From Romanomermis culicivorax (lineage: Eukaryota; Nematoda; Enoplea; Mermithida; Mermithidae), in contig CAWUHX010000086.1 of NCBI GenBank assembly GCA_963922205.1, forward strand, positions 1-64,000: a DNA stretch of 64,000 nt, given 5' to 3'. The notes beneath the pieces were generated by a model. It had not been told where the DNA came from. It made no database searches and was given only the letters and a program-made list of their open reading frames with translations. Shown in pieces: positions 32,270 to 44,273 of the stretch (position 1 is the stretch's first letter; each line of letters starts with the position of its first letter). The position numbers and the translations under genes were made by a program.

Positions 32270-32710
32270 TTTTTATAATGGGCTAATGTCTATAGACCGG
32301 TCTACATTTAGACAGCCAAAAAAATCTTTTACGAACTTTGGCTCAGTCTAAATATAGTCCGGTCTGTAGACTTTAGCTCGGTCTATGGACTTTAGAGTTT
32401 AGCCTCCTTTATGAATATGGCCCCAGTACCCCAGAGTTTGGAATTTTTTAATTTTTGGTATTTTTCATGTATTCATGTTTCGAAATATCACAGTTCAGAA
32501 AAAACGTGACTCCCAAATGTTCATTACATCAGAGGATAATGCCCTATATTCAGGGGCCATATTCATAAAGGATGCTAAAGTCTAAAGTCTATATACCGAG
32601 CTGAAGTCTATAGACCAGTCTACATTTAGACCAGGCTAAAGTCTGTATTCATAAAAGATGTTTTGGGCTGTCTAAATGTAGATCAGTCTAGAATCGAATA
32701 TTAGTAGCCA
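32270..32710. repeat. TAGACCGGTCTACATTTAGAC repeat family at the hairpin centre
   Basis: Both inner ends of the inverted repeat carry a block with TAGACCGGTCTACATTTAGAC, AAAGTCTATAGAC and a terminal GGGGCCATATTCATAAA. A third, shorter block is at 44550-44690, ending TTTTATGAATACGGCCCC. The central loop is 32425-32552. The terminal GGGGCC(A/G)TATTCATAAA looks like a MITE end. Confidence 0.65.
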
Positions 32711-33606
32711 TAACTATAAATAATTGAGGTAGAACTTTTTGGAAGATGTTTTTGAGTCAGTATCAGGGAAATCTACAGATCGATGCCTAGTTTGTCGCAT
32801 TCTGGAGTAAAAAACGCAAATGCCCAGAAAAAAGGTTTCACATACCGGAAATTTAAATGCAAAATGTTCAAAAATGCTATAAGAGAAAATACTAATATTT
32901 ACTGATTGCTCAATCAAATATTTTATTGTCATTATATCTTCCAAAAAGTTTTATATGTGATAGGATTGTCGTTGGTCTCCTCACTGATGAATGTTCACAA
33001 TATTGTCGCTATTTGTAGAAATTCCACTTTCAATCAATGGAGAGGAAAAATAAGATAAGTTTATATGCTTTTCATATCTATAAACGAAGCATAGAAGTAA
33101 AAAATACTCCAAAATATTGCGTCGATCATTGAACAAAAAGCATTCCTCAGCCACAAGTTTGAAGAAATTGAGTCAAAACAGTTTCGACCATGTGCAAAAA
33201 CACAAAAATTAACAGACATAGTCATAATCTCGTTGGTGCCTGATCAACACAATGAGCGTCAGAACAATATTTACAGCTGATGAGGAAGCAATGATCGTCG
33301 CAATGTGCTCGACTATATCTAGAGCAAAGAAATAAACTATATCTAGAGCAAAGAAACTCAGCTACTAGAACAGCAGAGTAAGCATGTCTGATGAATTCCT
33401 TCCTTCCATATTCTAAAGTTCTGGTGCAAGCTTTTGAGTGGAATCAGATTCTACTTTTTGAATTTGATCTAAATTTGAAAAACTGATATACTGTGGCAAA
33501 TGGCATAAAATCGCAGCAGTAAATTTATGAATAGTCAAACATGCTGTTGGTTGACTAATACTATCTGTCACCGATTACCATTTGAATTGTCCAACAAGAA
33601 TAGTAC
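32553..33606 (-). repeat. Right arm of the large inverted repeat (proximal part)
   Basis: Reverse complement of the left arm from GGGGCCATATTCATAAAGG outward to TTGACTAATACTATC and GAATAGTAC. It is cut at 33606 by the 5' LTR of the retroelement and resumes at 44274. Confidence 0.85.
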
Positions 33607-34479
33607 TGTAACGTACCTGCTAAAGCAGTACTGTAAATATGTAGCATACTGTATGTGATAGACATTTATTAGATATTATTTCATTTTCACATTTTATCAT
33701 CTCAAGGGTGTCTGGGATTCACACCCAAACATTCGTACAAAATTACGTGAAGTACTTTATTTTGATCCGTTCACACCCCGGTAGCCCAATTAAGATGCCC
33801 TAATTGATTTGCACAAACGGCAGCTGTTCCCCTAGAACCTACACTAAACTAACATTCCACAGCTACCGTTATCCCCCGTAAAAATCGTAAACAACACCTG
33901 CACACGGTAAAATACGTAGAAGCCCCGCCAGACAGTAGTCTTAAGTGTAACTGTAGCGGCGGCCCCACAAAACATGTGTATACAGAGAAACGGATACAGG
34001 AAGCATGCACAGAAGCACAAAGGTTGGGCAAGCCCACCCTAGAAAGCAAGCAAAGCACAGAAAGCATACAGTACCAGGAGAACATTAGAAAGGCGTAACT
34101 AAGAAAAGCATAAAAAGCGTAGCAGGAAGCGATGATTGGCGGAAGAAGATCGACAGAAGCTCGACCTCCCGCGACGCCCAGGGTGTGGCCAAAACGTCAT
34201 ATAAAAGAAGAAGCAAAGCGTGATTTTAGTAGTTATTATTTTGTGAATTTTGATCCGCGGCCGTTCAGTTTTATTGGCAAGCAACCGTCTTTGAAAGCAA
34301 TTAAACCGTATCGTCTATTTTATTTGCAAGCAGCCGCACCGTCCCGTTTTGTATTATCGATGTTCAAGCGACCGTCGATCATCCGTTGTATTAGTGTAAC
34401 CGTACGCCCGCGCCCCTTTGTCCCCGCTGTAACGCTGTTGGTTGAAAGTAAAGTACCTCACACAAATCTGGTGGTTACA
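33607..34479 (+). repeat. 5' LTR of the Gypsy-like retroelement
   Basis: An 873-bp LTR, TGTAACGTACCTG...GTGGTTACA, about 97-98% identical by eye to the 3' LTR. It is followed at once by TATTTTGGTGACCGTACC. The TGGTGACCG part is a candidate primer-binding site, though I do not assign a tRNA. Confidence 0.92.
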
Positions 34480-35611
34480 TATTTTGGTGACCGTACCGTA
34501 CCGTTAACCACTGGAACTCCCTGCCCCCAATTAGGTGTACTCTTATCCGGGCATTTAGAAGCATTAGATAATACAGTAGTAATCATTTCCTACAGTAAGA
34601 CAGTATTCGTAGAAAGCAAACTGGAAATCCCCTCCAACGAAACATTAAGCGACACATTTAAACGAATACAGCGTGAAGCAAAAATTGAAGCATTTAAGCA
34701 GAAATCCCAGCGTAAACCAAGAATGACCCACCAAATGCAAGATCATTTAGGAGAAATCATTAGAGAACAGATAAACGATTTATTTTCAGAAAAGCCCGGC
34801 CAGACAGTAGTCTCAAGTGCAATGGTAGCGACGGTCCCACAAAACATGTGTATACAGAGAAACAGATACAGGAAGCATGCACAGAAGCACAGAGGTGTGG
34901 CTAAGCCCACTGTAGGAAGCAAGCAAGACACGGAAAGCATGCCGTACCAGAAAAGCATTAAAGGGCGTGACTAAATTAGCAAGAATAGTAAAGCAGGAAG
35001 CGGGGATTGGCCGAAGAAGATGGACAGAAGCAATACCTCCCGCGACGCCCAGGGAGTGCCCAAAAACATCGTATTTAAAGAGAAGCAAAGCGTGATTTTG
35101 TGATTATTCATGATTCCCAATTCTCGTTTTTCCGTGATCTTTCGTCTTATTTGCAAGCGCCATTTTTACGAAAGCAGTTAAACCCAGGCCGTTAATTATT
35201 TGCAAGCTGAGACTGTGTTGTTCCCATTTGTTGTTGTCGACATCTCAAAGCAGCTGTCGATTATTATCCGTATCGCCCCTGTATTACCCGTTCCCCCCTT
35301 CCGTTGTATGCTGTTTCGACCGTCCTTTCAGGATAGAGTAAAGTGCTTCTCAAAACTGGTTGTTACTTATTTTGGTGACTGTACCGTACCATTAACCACT
35401 GGAACTCCCTGCCCCAATTAGGTGTATTCTTATCCCTGGCATCCCGAAGCAGTAGATAATACAGTAGTAATTATTTCCTACAGTAAGACAAATATTCGTA
35501 GAAAGCAAACTTTAAATCCCCTCCAACAAAACATTAAGCGATACATTTGTACGAATACAGCATGAAGCAAAAATTGAAGCATTTAAGCAGAAATCACAGC
35601 CTAAACCAAGA
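34480..35611 (+). repeat. Leader with an internal, diverged partial LTR duplication
   Basis: 34480-34796 holds the leader and a first gag start (ATG 34723). At 34797 the sequence jumps to an LTR-like stretch (CCAGACAGTAGTCTCAAGTG onward) matching the LTR from about 33928, but more diverged than LTR1 is from LTR2. It runs to about 35365 and is followed by a second leader (GGTGACTGTACCGTACC) and second gag start (ATG 35612). Confidence 0.75.
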
Positions 35612-37321
35612 ATGACCCACCAAACACAAGATCATTTAGGAGAAATTGTTAGAAAACAGATAAACGATTTATTTTCAGAACATTTTCTTACTCTACCCAC
35701 ACAATTGAATCAGAATACAGTAAACCCTACCCTAATTGACAATCTAAGAACAGCAAACATTCGTAATAACATGGCAAATAATTTTTACACAAAACCTACA
35801 GTATTCAGGGGCGGCGTGACCCAACATTTTGGTGAATGGAATAAACGATTAGAACAATTCATGGCACTCCAAGGCATGAAAGACACAGAGGTACAGTTAA
35901 AGTTGGCATGTTTAGAGATTCATTTAGGAGGAGCCACGTTAGCAAAATTCAAAAGTTTAGCCAATTCCAAAAACCCTCCCAACACATACGTGCAGTATAA
36001 AATCGCATTATAGGCCTTTTTCCTGAACATTCGAGATAATGAGCTACATCAACAATTTTTATGCGAGAGAAAACAAAAATGATCAGAAACAGTAACTGAA
36101 TTCTTGTTTGATTTAGAACACCTCGCAACCCTCGCCTACCCTAACTTTAACACAGACGCATGAGAAATGATCATAAAACCCCTTTTTGTAGAAGGCATGC
36201 AAAACGAAATCAGGGAAGCAATTAAGTATAGACAGTTTGGGACCCTAAAAGAAATGTCAGATGAAGCAGCTTACATTGAACAGCAAATCCTTAGAAATGA
36301 GCTAAAATCTAACACCCTTCCCTTTATACCCCCAAAACCCGAACCCATCTTTTCCCTAACCAAAAATACAGACCAACAGGACCTTTTGCATCAGTTAGAA
36401 CAACAAGTAAAAGATTTACAGTTGCAGATCAAACAAAAACCTCAACCCCCACAACAGAGTAGCTACAATAATTTCAGCAACAATACTTTCAGCAGGAATA
36501 ATGCTTACAGGAACAATACCACCCCTAGGCAGCCCACATGCTTTCAGTGTGGACAAATTGGACACGTAGCTCGTAATTGTAAATCAGTAGGCACCCGAAA
36601 ATCATGTGAAATCTGTTTCCGTAATAATCACAGTACACGTGATTGTAAAAGCCGATGCATCCACTGCTCCCAAACAGGACATAGATCTGATAACTGCCTT
36701 TCCAAACCCTACTCAAATTTTCAATGTTTTATATGCAAGCAGAGAGGTCATACAAGCAGGTATTGTCCAAATCAGCAAAGTCGTAATATTCAAAATTGCA
36801 TTGAGTACAGGCAACCCCAACCCCTCATGGACATTGATGATCCCACATTTTACTCAAAATTACCCGCCATAACTAACGGCCCTCAGACTACTTTAGGAAC
36901 TATCATGCCCAACACCCACCGCCGTAGTGACGAATACGTCCTCGACCTGGACGTACCGGACTGGTGCGCCATGTCACCACCCCCCACGCCTGAAGCCGCA
37001 AAAATCGCAAAATACCCGCCCACCATCCCCGTAGGCTACAAGATCCCCCGCAAGCAAGACACCACGCCACCCACCGCCCCCGAAACCCCATCGAAAGCAG
37101 ACCGCAACTTGTTATCCCTTCTCCATGGCCTGACCCCCCAACCCTACCAATTTCGCCCCCGCCAAACACTTCTACCGACCCCCACAAGTAAGCAAACCCA
37201 AACTCCATCCCATGACTCAAATTCCCAACTTTTACAGAATGTTCAGATTTCAAACCGGCCACCCCCCCCAGCTCAAAATCCCAAAATGACAACACTCGCC
37301 ACGCCAAATCGAGCAGAGTGA
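35612..37321 (+). pseudogene. gag: gag: capsid plus nucleocapsid with four CCHC zinc knuckles; three in-frame stops
   Basis: One reading frame from ATG 35612 to TGA 37319-37321 (570 codons), interrupted at 36011-36013 (TAG), 36080-36082 (TGA) and 36161-36163 (TGA). The N-terminal part has a retrotransposon Gag pattern (GEWNKRLEQFMALQGM). The nucleocapsid has four CCHC boxes: CFQCGQIGHVARNC, CEICFRNNHSTRDC, CIHCSQTGHRSDNC and CFICKQRGHTSRYC. The usual number in Gypsy elements is one or two. A proline-rich tail (PPTPEAAK, APETPSK, RPPPPAQ) follows. It would package element RNA (family knowledge). As it stands it cannot give a full-length product. Confidence 0.85.
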
Positions 37322-37367
37322 AAAAACACAGTGCCCCGCCACCTCCACTAAAACATTCTATTGGCCA

Positions 37368-39790
37368 ATGTTTTGTATTTTTCTTTGTATAATAATCCCC
37401 ACATCGTGTAGTGCCCAATTTCAGATGTGTGGAACTTCATTGAGCGGTCACTCAGTCAGCATACCAAAACTCGTATCATGCATGCCCCCTTGCACAGTAG
37501 ACAAACCCGTACAGACGTTCGGAAAAATCTATATCCCCTCCACTAAGCCCCACATTACAGATGCATACAAATGCAGTGTTCGCAAAGGGAAAATTTGTAC
37601 TAATACAGGATTTTTTGGATCAAAAGGTATTGTCTTCGACCAAACCAAAATGCAAAATCTAACCCGGCATGTTTGTAAGGCAATCGTTATGGACAAAGAA
37701 CACAACGGTCAAAAATTGTACGAAACCCAACCAGGATTTTGGTCAACAAACAACTCCCTAAGCGTAGAATACACATGGTGTTGTACAGACCACTGTACCT
37801 CGGTCACTAACGTCATCGTAGAAATAGGACAAATAGCATCTTGGAATGGAAAATCTATGACAGGTACATTAGGTGACCTGGGGTCATGCGAACCGACATC
37901 AGGTCATTGTGTCACAGCTGATGGATCCATTATCTGGAATGAAACAGCATTTGAAAACTTATGCCCCTTCGAATACAAAAACACACATCCCATAAAACTC
38001 ACGCAAACCCACATGATAATAGAAGAGCTACAAGGTGCATTCTCGGTTAAAAACACACTCTTTTCGAACCCCAATTGCCCAGAAATCCAAGACAGCATTC
38101 TAACCGAACAAGGCATTATTGTACAATTAGACAAAAGTACCCCACATCGTAACGCATTTTTAACCCCAAAAACCAATGAAACTCATACTACACTATACGA
38201 TTTTGATGATTTTGAACCGATCAACGCGAAACTAAATTATCTAGCAGACAAAATCTAGGAATTCGAAATTCAAAATTTCAAAAACATATGGAATGAATAA
38301 TGCAGACAGACACAGCATCACCTTGATCTCGTATGGCAAATTTTGCGCCTTGATGCAACCCTTGGAGCAGGTGCATTCCTACAGCGAACCGACATCATAG
38401 CAGAATTCACAGGAGAAGCCCTAACAGTCTGGCCCTGCAAGCAGGTAAACGCATCTAAAATCTTTTACAACCATAAAATCAACCAAACATGCTACAACCT
38501 TTTGCCCATTCTCGTAGGAACCGAGCTCATGTTTTCAAATCCAGGAGGCAACGATTTGACCCCTTTTTCACAAACGGTTGACTGCCATCACATGCATGTA
38601 GCCCTTTACAAACAGAATAATACATGGGTCAGTGAAACAGGATCCCCGCATGTCACAAATTTACCCTTAGAAATCGTCTGGAACCAAAATTTCTCCCTTT
38701 TCCATTTTAATACACCCGCCATTTTTCATGATCAACTTGCAACTATTTCAACCAACTTACTCTTTCTGAAACAATACATTTATAAAACTCACACACTTGA
38801 AAATGTTGTTGAAAAACTCGTCAATTATACAGCCCAAATGTTGTTGTATGTTGGGTTCCAGGGTGGTGATGATGCGGCGTGAGCAGGATTGGGATTCCGA
38901 GGTTGCGTCCTTAATGTACGTGCTTCCCACACCCACGTTTACCTGATAATCTAATTACTGGTACTTAAACCCCAACACTATTAGTCCCAACAATTAAAGA
39001 AAATCTAATTGATTTAATTGTCTCCCTTACTGCGCAATATCGAAAGGGGAGAGTTTTTCTACCTTTAATATTACGTAATAACACACAAAAACTTACGTGA
39101 ACAAGGCGAAGACAGGCGAGAAAAATAACACACAAAATCTACTCCCACGCACGGGCGAGAGAAAACGAAAAGGCGTGGTGGGAGGCAGCAAGTAATGACT
39201 AGTGGTGGCCAACAGGGCGCACAACTAGTAAGAAAACATATAAAAAATTATAATGCTAATAATAAATCGAGAGAGACCAGCGCACGCGTACCAACGTGCG
39301 CTACAGTAAGATGGCTGCTGGTGGTCCGCGTTGCTCTCTCCACTTGCCACCTGCGGGCCTCTAGCGCGCTTTGACAAAACGATAAAATTCAGCGGAAAAC
39401 ACACTACAACAATGTCTCTCAATTCTGATACAGTTTACAACATGATCTCAGGCACTGGCCAAGCACTCGGAAATACACTCTCTGGCACCGGTCAAGGCAT
39501 AGAACATGTAATAACCAGTACCACCCAAAGTCTCACAGACGGATTAAACAATCTACTCAAAGGACCCCTGCAAATCATTATCAATCTAGCCGTTATTACT
39601 GTAGTTATTGCAGGCGTCTTTTATTCTTTTCTCGTTCTCCCAAAATATTTCCCCTCTCCAAAGCATCATGCCACAAATGAACATGCGTATGAAATACCAT
39701 CAAACAACAGACATTTACATGAGACCATCCCCCCATCATTCGGCCATGCCCTCTTAGAATCAGCTAATCGTCGTGGGGCACAAATGCAGC
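37368..39790 (+). pseudogene. env: env-like viral glycoprotein gene, split by a solo LTR and two stops
   Basis: The frame opens at ATG 37368 with a hydrophobic signal peptide ending near SCSA. It then has a cysteine-rich ectodomain (paired CC, CPFEY, many N-x-T/S sites such as NLT, NCS-like and NYT), a second conserved block (GAGAFLQRTDI, VWPCKQV), and after the insertion a GTG-repeat stem, one membrane helix (IIINLAVITVVIAGVFYSFL) and a short tail. Stops lie at 38256-38258 and 38298-38300. A solo LTR occupies 38842-39411, and the two halves are in the same frame on either side of it. The style is like class III-type glycoproteins of chuvirus/mononegavirus relatives captured by invertebrate retroelements, but I cannot confirm this without a search. 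It lies between gag and protease. Confidence 0.65.
38842..39411 (-). repeat. Solo LTR, TGTTG...AACA family, copy C, inserted in env
   Basis: 570 bp in inverted orientation relative to copies A and B. On the minus strand it starts TGTTGTAGTGTGTTTTCC and shares GGTAAACGTGGGTGTGGG and CCAATCCTGC with copy A. A perfect 4-bp target duplication, ATGT, lies at 38838-38841 and 39412-39415. It interrupts the env-like frame without shifting it outside the insert. Confidence 0.85.
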
Positions 39791-42700
39791 AGAAATATGT
39801 CCTTGTCGATATTGATACCCCCCGAACCCCTGCAATTGAACTCATTATTCAAATTCACCAATCTGTGGCAAACAAGCCACCCCAAGAAGTACCTGAGAAA
39901 CATACCCCTCATATTCCAGTCACACTTAACGGCAAATTAATCACAAAAGGCATGATTGATACTGGCGCAGTCTACTCACTCATTGATTCATGGATCGCTC
40001 AACTTTTACAGTTAGACATGAAACCCCCGCTAGTCCAAGCAAAAGCACCAAATAATCTCCCAATTCACTTTGTAGGGACCACTTTTGTCACAGTGACAGC
40101 CCAAACAATCCAGGAAACAATAATGGTTCATGTCCAGAAAGATTGCACAGCAGACATCCTTTTAGGCAAAAACTTTCTCAGCTGATTTTCGGAATATACT
40201 ATCAACAATCAGAAATCCCAGGTCAAATTTGGCAATGTTATACTACCTTGTGATGGCCTAGAATATAGCCCCCTTTCGACCCATGGTGGAACTTATTTAG
40301 ACGAGAAATTAGAATTACCACCCCGTACAGTAACCGAATTTACTGTCCCCTTGCCCAAATCGTACTTACAGGTCAAGCAGCTTGAATTCACCCCGAAACC
40401 CAAACAGAATCCTAAAGTCCATTTTGCAGCCTGTATCTCTGAAAACCAAAACAGTCGCATACGCATATCCGTCCTAAACACACAAGAAACAGCCCAAACT
40501 CTTTACCCTGGAACATGCATTGGTACAGTCTCATGTTACATCCCCAAACAAGATGCTTCCACTAAATTAACCTCCTCAACGCAAAACCAGCCCAACCATT
40601 TTGATACATTCACATGGTTAAAAGAAAATGTTAATTTAACCTCCAGTGACCTGACAGACGCAGAAAAAACGCAACTCCTACGCGCCCTATCGAAGTATCC
40701 TACATTATATGCTAAATTCAAAATGGACGTAGGTAGAACCACCCTCGTTTCACATACAATCGACACCAATGGCTCCCAACCCGTACGTAGACAACTTTAT
40801 CGGACTTCCCCAAAAGAAAAGCAAATCATACAAGCAGAAGTTGAGCAACTCGCAGCAGCAGGTGTCATAAGCCAGAGCAATTCTCCATGGTGTACCAACA
40901 CAGTTTTAGTCCCCAAAAAAGATGGAGGCCATCGTTTATGCATTGATTTTAGAGGCCTCAATAAAGTAACCAAAAAAGATACCTACCCCTTGCCCCGCAT
41001 AGACGAAATTCTAGACACCCTACGTGGAATGAAATATTTTACGTCCCTTGACCAATCCAATGCATATTATTCCATTTCCGTAACACAAGCAGACAGAGAA
41101 AAACTGGCCTTTAATTGCTCAGCCAGCCAGTATCAATTCAACTACCTCCCCTTCGGCCTCACCAATGCCCCAGCCACATTCCAAAGGTTAATGGATGTTA
41201 CTCTTTCAGGACTCCAATGGAACACATGCCTTGTATATCTCAACGATGTTTTGGTATTCGCAGACTCCCATGCCCAAATGCTGGAACGTTTAGACACTAT
41301 TCTTGCCCGATTCTCACAAGCAGGCCTTAAACTAAACATACAAAAATGCAAATTCTGCTAGCCCCAAGTCCAATACTTAGGCCACGTCATTTCTCAACAA
41401 GGCATTTCACCAGATCCCCATAAGGCACAGGCCATCTATGACATACCCACACCCAAAAGCTCAAAAGAAGTTAAGTCATTCCTTGGCCTACCCTCGTATT
41501 ATCGCAGATTCATCCCAAATTGCTCCCAAGTTTCCAGCCCACTCACATCGCTACTCAAAAAGAATTCCAAATTTTCCTGGGGCCCCGAACAGCAAAACGC
41601 ATTCACCAAGCTAAAAGAATTACTAATTCATGCCCCAATACTGCAGCATCCCGATTTCACAAAACCGTTTATTCTGCAAACTGACGCCTCAAAACTCGGA
41701 ATCGGCGCCATTCTCAGTCAGCTAGATAGTAAAGGTCAGGATCGCCCCATTGCTTTTGGGAGCCGCACATTGAAACCCGCAGAACGCAACTACCCGATAA
41801 CTGAGTTGGAAACCCTTGCAGTAGTAGAGTTTGTCAAGTATTTCCGCCCCTATCTTTTCCAGCAACATGTTATTGTACACACTGACCATACAGCAGTCCA
41901 GGCAGTTTTATAGAAGGAAAACCCGTCCCCTCGCATTGCCCGTTGGGGATTAGCCCTCTCTGGTATTCAGCTAGACATTCGACCTAAGAAAGGCACTGCT
42001 AATCGCAACGCAGATGCTGTTTCTGGATTCCCCTCACAGACAGCAAAGCAATCCTTTGATATTGAGCAATTAGAAACCCGCCCTGAAATATCCACCATCA
42101 ATTCGGTTCTTGAAGCTGAAGCAACTGAACAAGAAGAGCAACAGAAAATTTTTGCCGAACTCCAACGTACTGATCCAACTGTCAAAAGTATTTTAGCAAA
42201 AATCGCCCAAAAACACCCCCTTACTCAGATCAAATTCGCAGTGCATCAAAATATCCTCTTTCGTATAGTCGACAAACAGGCAAAACTATACATTCCCAAG
42301 TCGCAAGTCCAGCATCTCATCGCCTCACATCATGACAGCAAATTCACAGGTCATTTTGCGGCACGGAAAACTTTACACTTGCTCAGACAAAAATTTTTCT
42401 GGCCCCAAATGAGTCGTGATATCAAATGTTACTGCAGAACTTGCCACCCATGCCAGACACCGAAAGCCCTCAGGCACAAAGTGCATGCAAATCTTGTACC
42501 AATTCAGCCGACTGGCCCATTTGATCGAGTCGGTGTTGATTGCATGGGACCGTTACCCCTCACTGAAGAGGGCAACTGATTCATTGTCGTTTTCATTGAT
42601 TATTTCACCAAATATGTAGAGGCATTCCCGACCCTTGACATCACTGCAGCCACCATTGCCAAGCTATTCGTAACCAAAATTGTTTGCCATTATGGGTCCC

Positions 42701-43368
42701 CAAAAATCATCCATTGTGATCATGGCTCCGATTTTGTATCCGATCTCTTTTCACGGATCACCAGTTTATGCAATACTCAGAAAATCCATACCACCCCATA
42801 TCATCGCATTGCCAATGGGGAAGTGGAGCGTTGCAACCAGACCTTAGCCACCCGTATCTGCATGTACATCAATTCAAATCACACTGATTGGGATAATTAT
42901 CTGCCCTATGCCCTTTTTTCCATCAACATTCATAAAAATGATAGCACTTCGTATCCCCCATTTGAATTACTCCACGGTAGGCAAGCTAATCTGCCGTCAG
43001 ACGCAGCCTTAAATTTTTTCCCCACGTCCTACATGGTTGATCTAGACGATTACGCCCTTCGTGTAAAATCGCATTTTACAGAAGCACTCTCAACCGTGCA
43101 GAAAAGTTTACAAAAAGCCCAGGACCACTATACCCGTCAGTATAACAAGCATGCTCAGAACATACATTACAAGGCAGGTGATCTTATTCTCTACAAAAAT
43201 CATTCGTGTAAACAAGGGCTGACTCCCAAATTCCTCCCTCGCCAAAACGGACCCTATACAGTTACAAATTTCATGTACCCCAACGTTACACTTACACACC
43301 CCCATAAGAATATTACATTTTTGGTACATGTCAACGAGACAACCCCTTTCTACCCTCAGAAGCCTTGA
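39791..43368 (+). pseudogene. pol: Protease, reverse transcriptase, RNase H and integrase (pol), with four in-frame stops
   Basis: One frame throughout. Aspartic protease with DTGA near 39958. RT at about 40750-41340 with CIDFRGLNKVT, LPFGLTNAPATFQRLMD and YLND at 41236-41247, where the family has YLDD, so a catalytic Asp is replaced by Asn. RNase H has TDASKLGIGAIL, ELETLAVV and HTDH. Integrase has an HHCC zinc finger (CRTCHPC), acidic motifs in VDCMGP, HCDHGSDF and NGEVERCN, and a C-terminal NGPYTVTNF module typical of Gypsy. Stops at 40183 (TGA), 41359 (TAG), 41911 (TAG) and 42577 (TGA). It ends at a TGA at 43366-43368, 31 bp before the 3' LTR. Dead as a copy. Confidence 0.9.
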
Positions 43369-43399
43369 ACGAGGACGTTCAACTCCCGAAAGAGGGAAA

Positions 43400-44273
43400 T
43401 GTAACGTACCTGCTAAAGCAGTACTGTAAATATGTAGCATACTGTATGTGATAGACATTTATTAGATATTATTTCATTTTCACATTTTATCGTCTCAAGG
43501 GTGTCTGGGATTCACACCCAAACATTCCTACAAAATTACGTGAAGTACTTTATTTTGATCCGTTCACACCCCGGTAGCCCAATTAAGATGCCCTTATTGA
43601 TTTGCACAAACGGCAGCTGTTCCCCTAGAACCTACACTAAATTATACATTCCACAGCGACCGTAATCCCCCGTAAAAATCGTAAACAACACCTGCACACG
43701 GTAAAATACGTAGAAGCCCCACCAGACAGTAGTCTCAAGTGTAACGGTAGCGGCGGCCCCACAAAACATGTGTATACAGAGAAACGGATACAGGAAGCAT
43801 GCACAGAAGCACAAAGGTTGGGCAAGCCCACCGTAGAAAGCAAGCAAAGCACAGAAAGCATACAGTACCAGGAGAGCATTAGAAAGGCGTAACTAAGAAA
43901 AGCATAAAAAGCGTAGCAGGAAGCGACGATTGGCGGAAGAAGATGGACAGAAGCTCGACCTCCCGCGACGCCCATGGAGTGGCCAAAACGTCGTATAAAA
44001 GAAGAAGCAAAGCGTGATTTTAGTAGTTATTATTTTGTGAATTTTGATCCGCGGCCGTTCGTTTTTATTGGCAAGCAACCGTCTTCGAAAGCAATTAAAC
44101 CGTATCGTCTATTTTATTTGCAAGCAGCTGCGCCGTCCCATTTTGTATTATCGACGTTCAAGCGACCGTCGATCATCCGTTGTATTAGTGTAACTGTACG
44201 CCCGCGCCCCTTTGTCCCCGCCGTAACGCCGTTGGTTGAAAGTAAAGTACCTCACACAAATCTGGTCGTTACA
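43400..44273 (+). repeat. 3' LTR of the Gypsy-like retroelement
   Basis: An 874-bp LTR, TGTAACGTACCTG...GTCGTTACA, preceded by the purine tract GAAAGAGGGAAA. It differs from the 5' LTR at roughly twenty positions by eye. Confidence 0.92.

Larger units (their letters stand above)
30290..32424 (+). repeat. Left arm of a large inverted repeat (foldback)
   Basis: The arm reads CTGCTTCCCAGCGGGCTAAATG at its outer end and TTTATGAATATGGCCCC at its inner end. Its reverse complement, imperfect, follows at 32553-33606 and continues at 44274-44551 after the retroelement. It contains two insertions absent from the other arm: an LTR (30549-30983) and a MITE (31463-31699). Loop 32425-32552. No coding role recognised. 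Confidence 0.85.
33607..44273 (+). mobile_element. Gypsy-like (Metaviridae) LTR retroelement with env-like gene placed before protease-pol; defective
   Basis: Two near-identical LTRs, a 4-bp target duplication GTAC (33603-33606 and 44274-44277), and a purine tract GAAAGAGGGAAA before the 3' LTR. Internal order: gag with four zinc knuckles, env-like glycoprotein, protease, RT, RNase H, integrase with a C-terminal GPY motif. The env, protease and pol parts share one reading frame. Nine in-frame stops and an inserted solo LTR break it. The integrase GPY module and domain order within pol (PR-RT-RH-IN) place it with Gypsy. The position of env is unlike the usual gag-pol-env. Confidence 0.9.

Noticed and set aside
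33849..35156. Minus-strand frames in the LTRs (cysteine/leucine-rich)
   Set aside because: They are repeated in both LTRs and the internal LTR copy and are antisense shadows with no coding signature.
1092..43368. Reassigned stop codons explaining UAG/UGA in the helicase and retroelement
   Set aside because: REV1 ends in TGA, the helicase ends in TAG, the transposase ends in TAA, and host genes contain no internal UAG or UGA, so the standard code fits.
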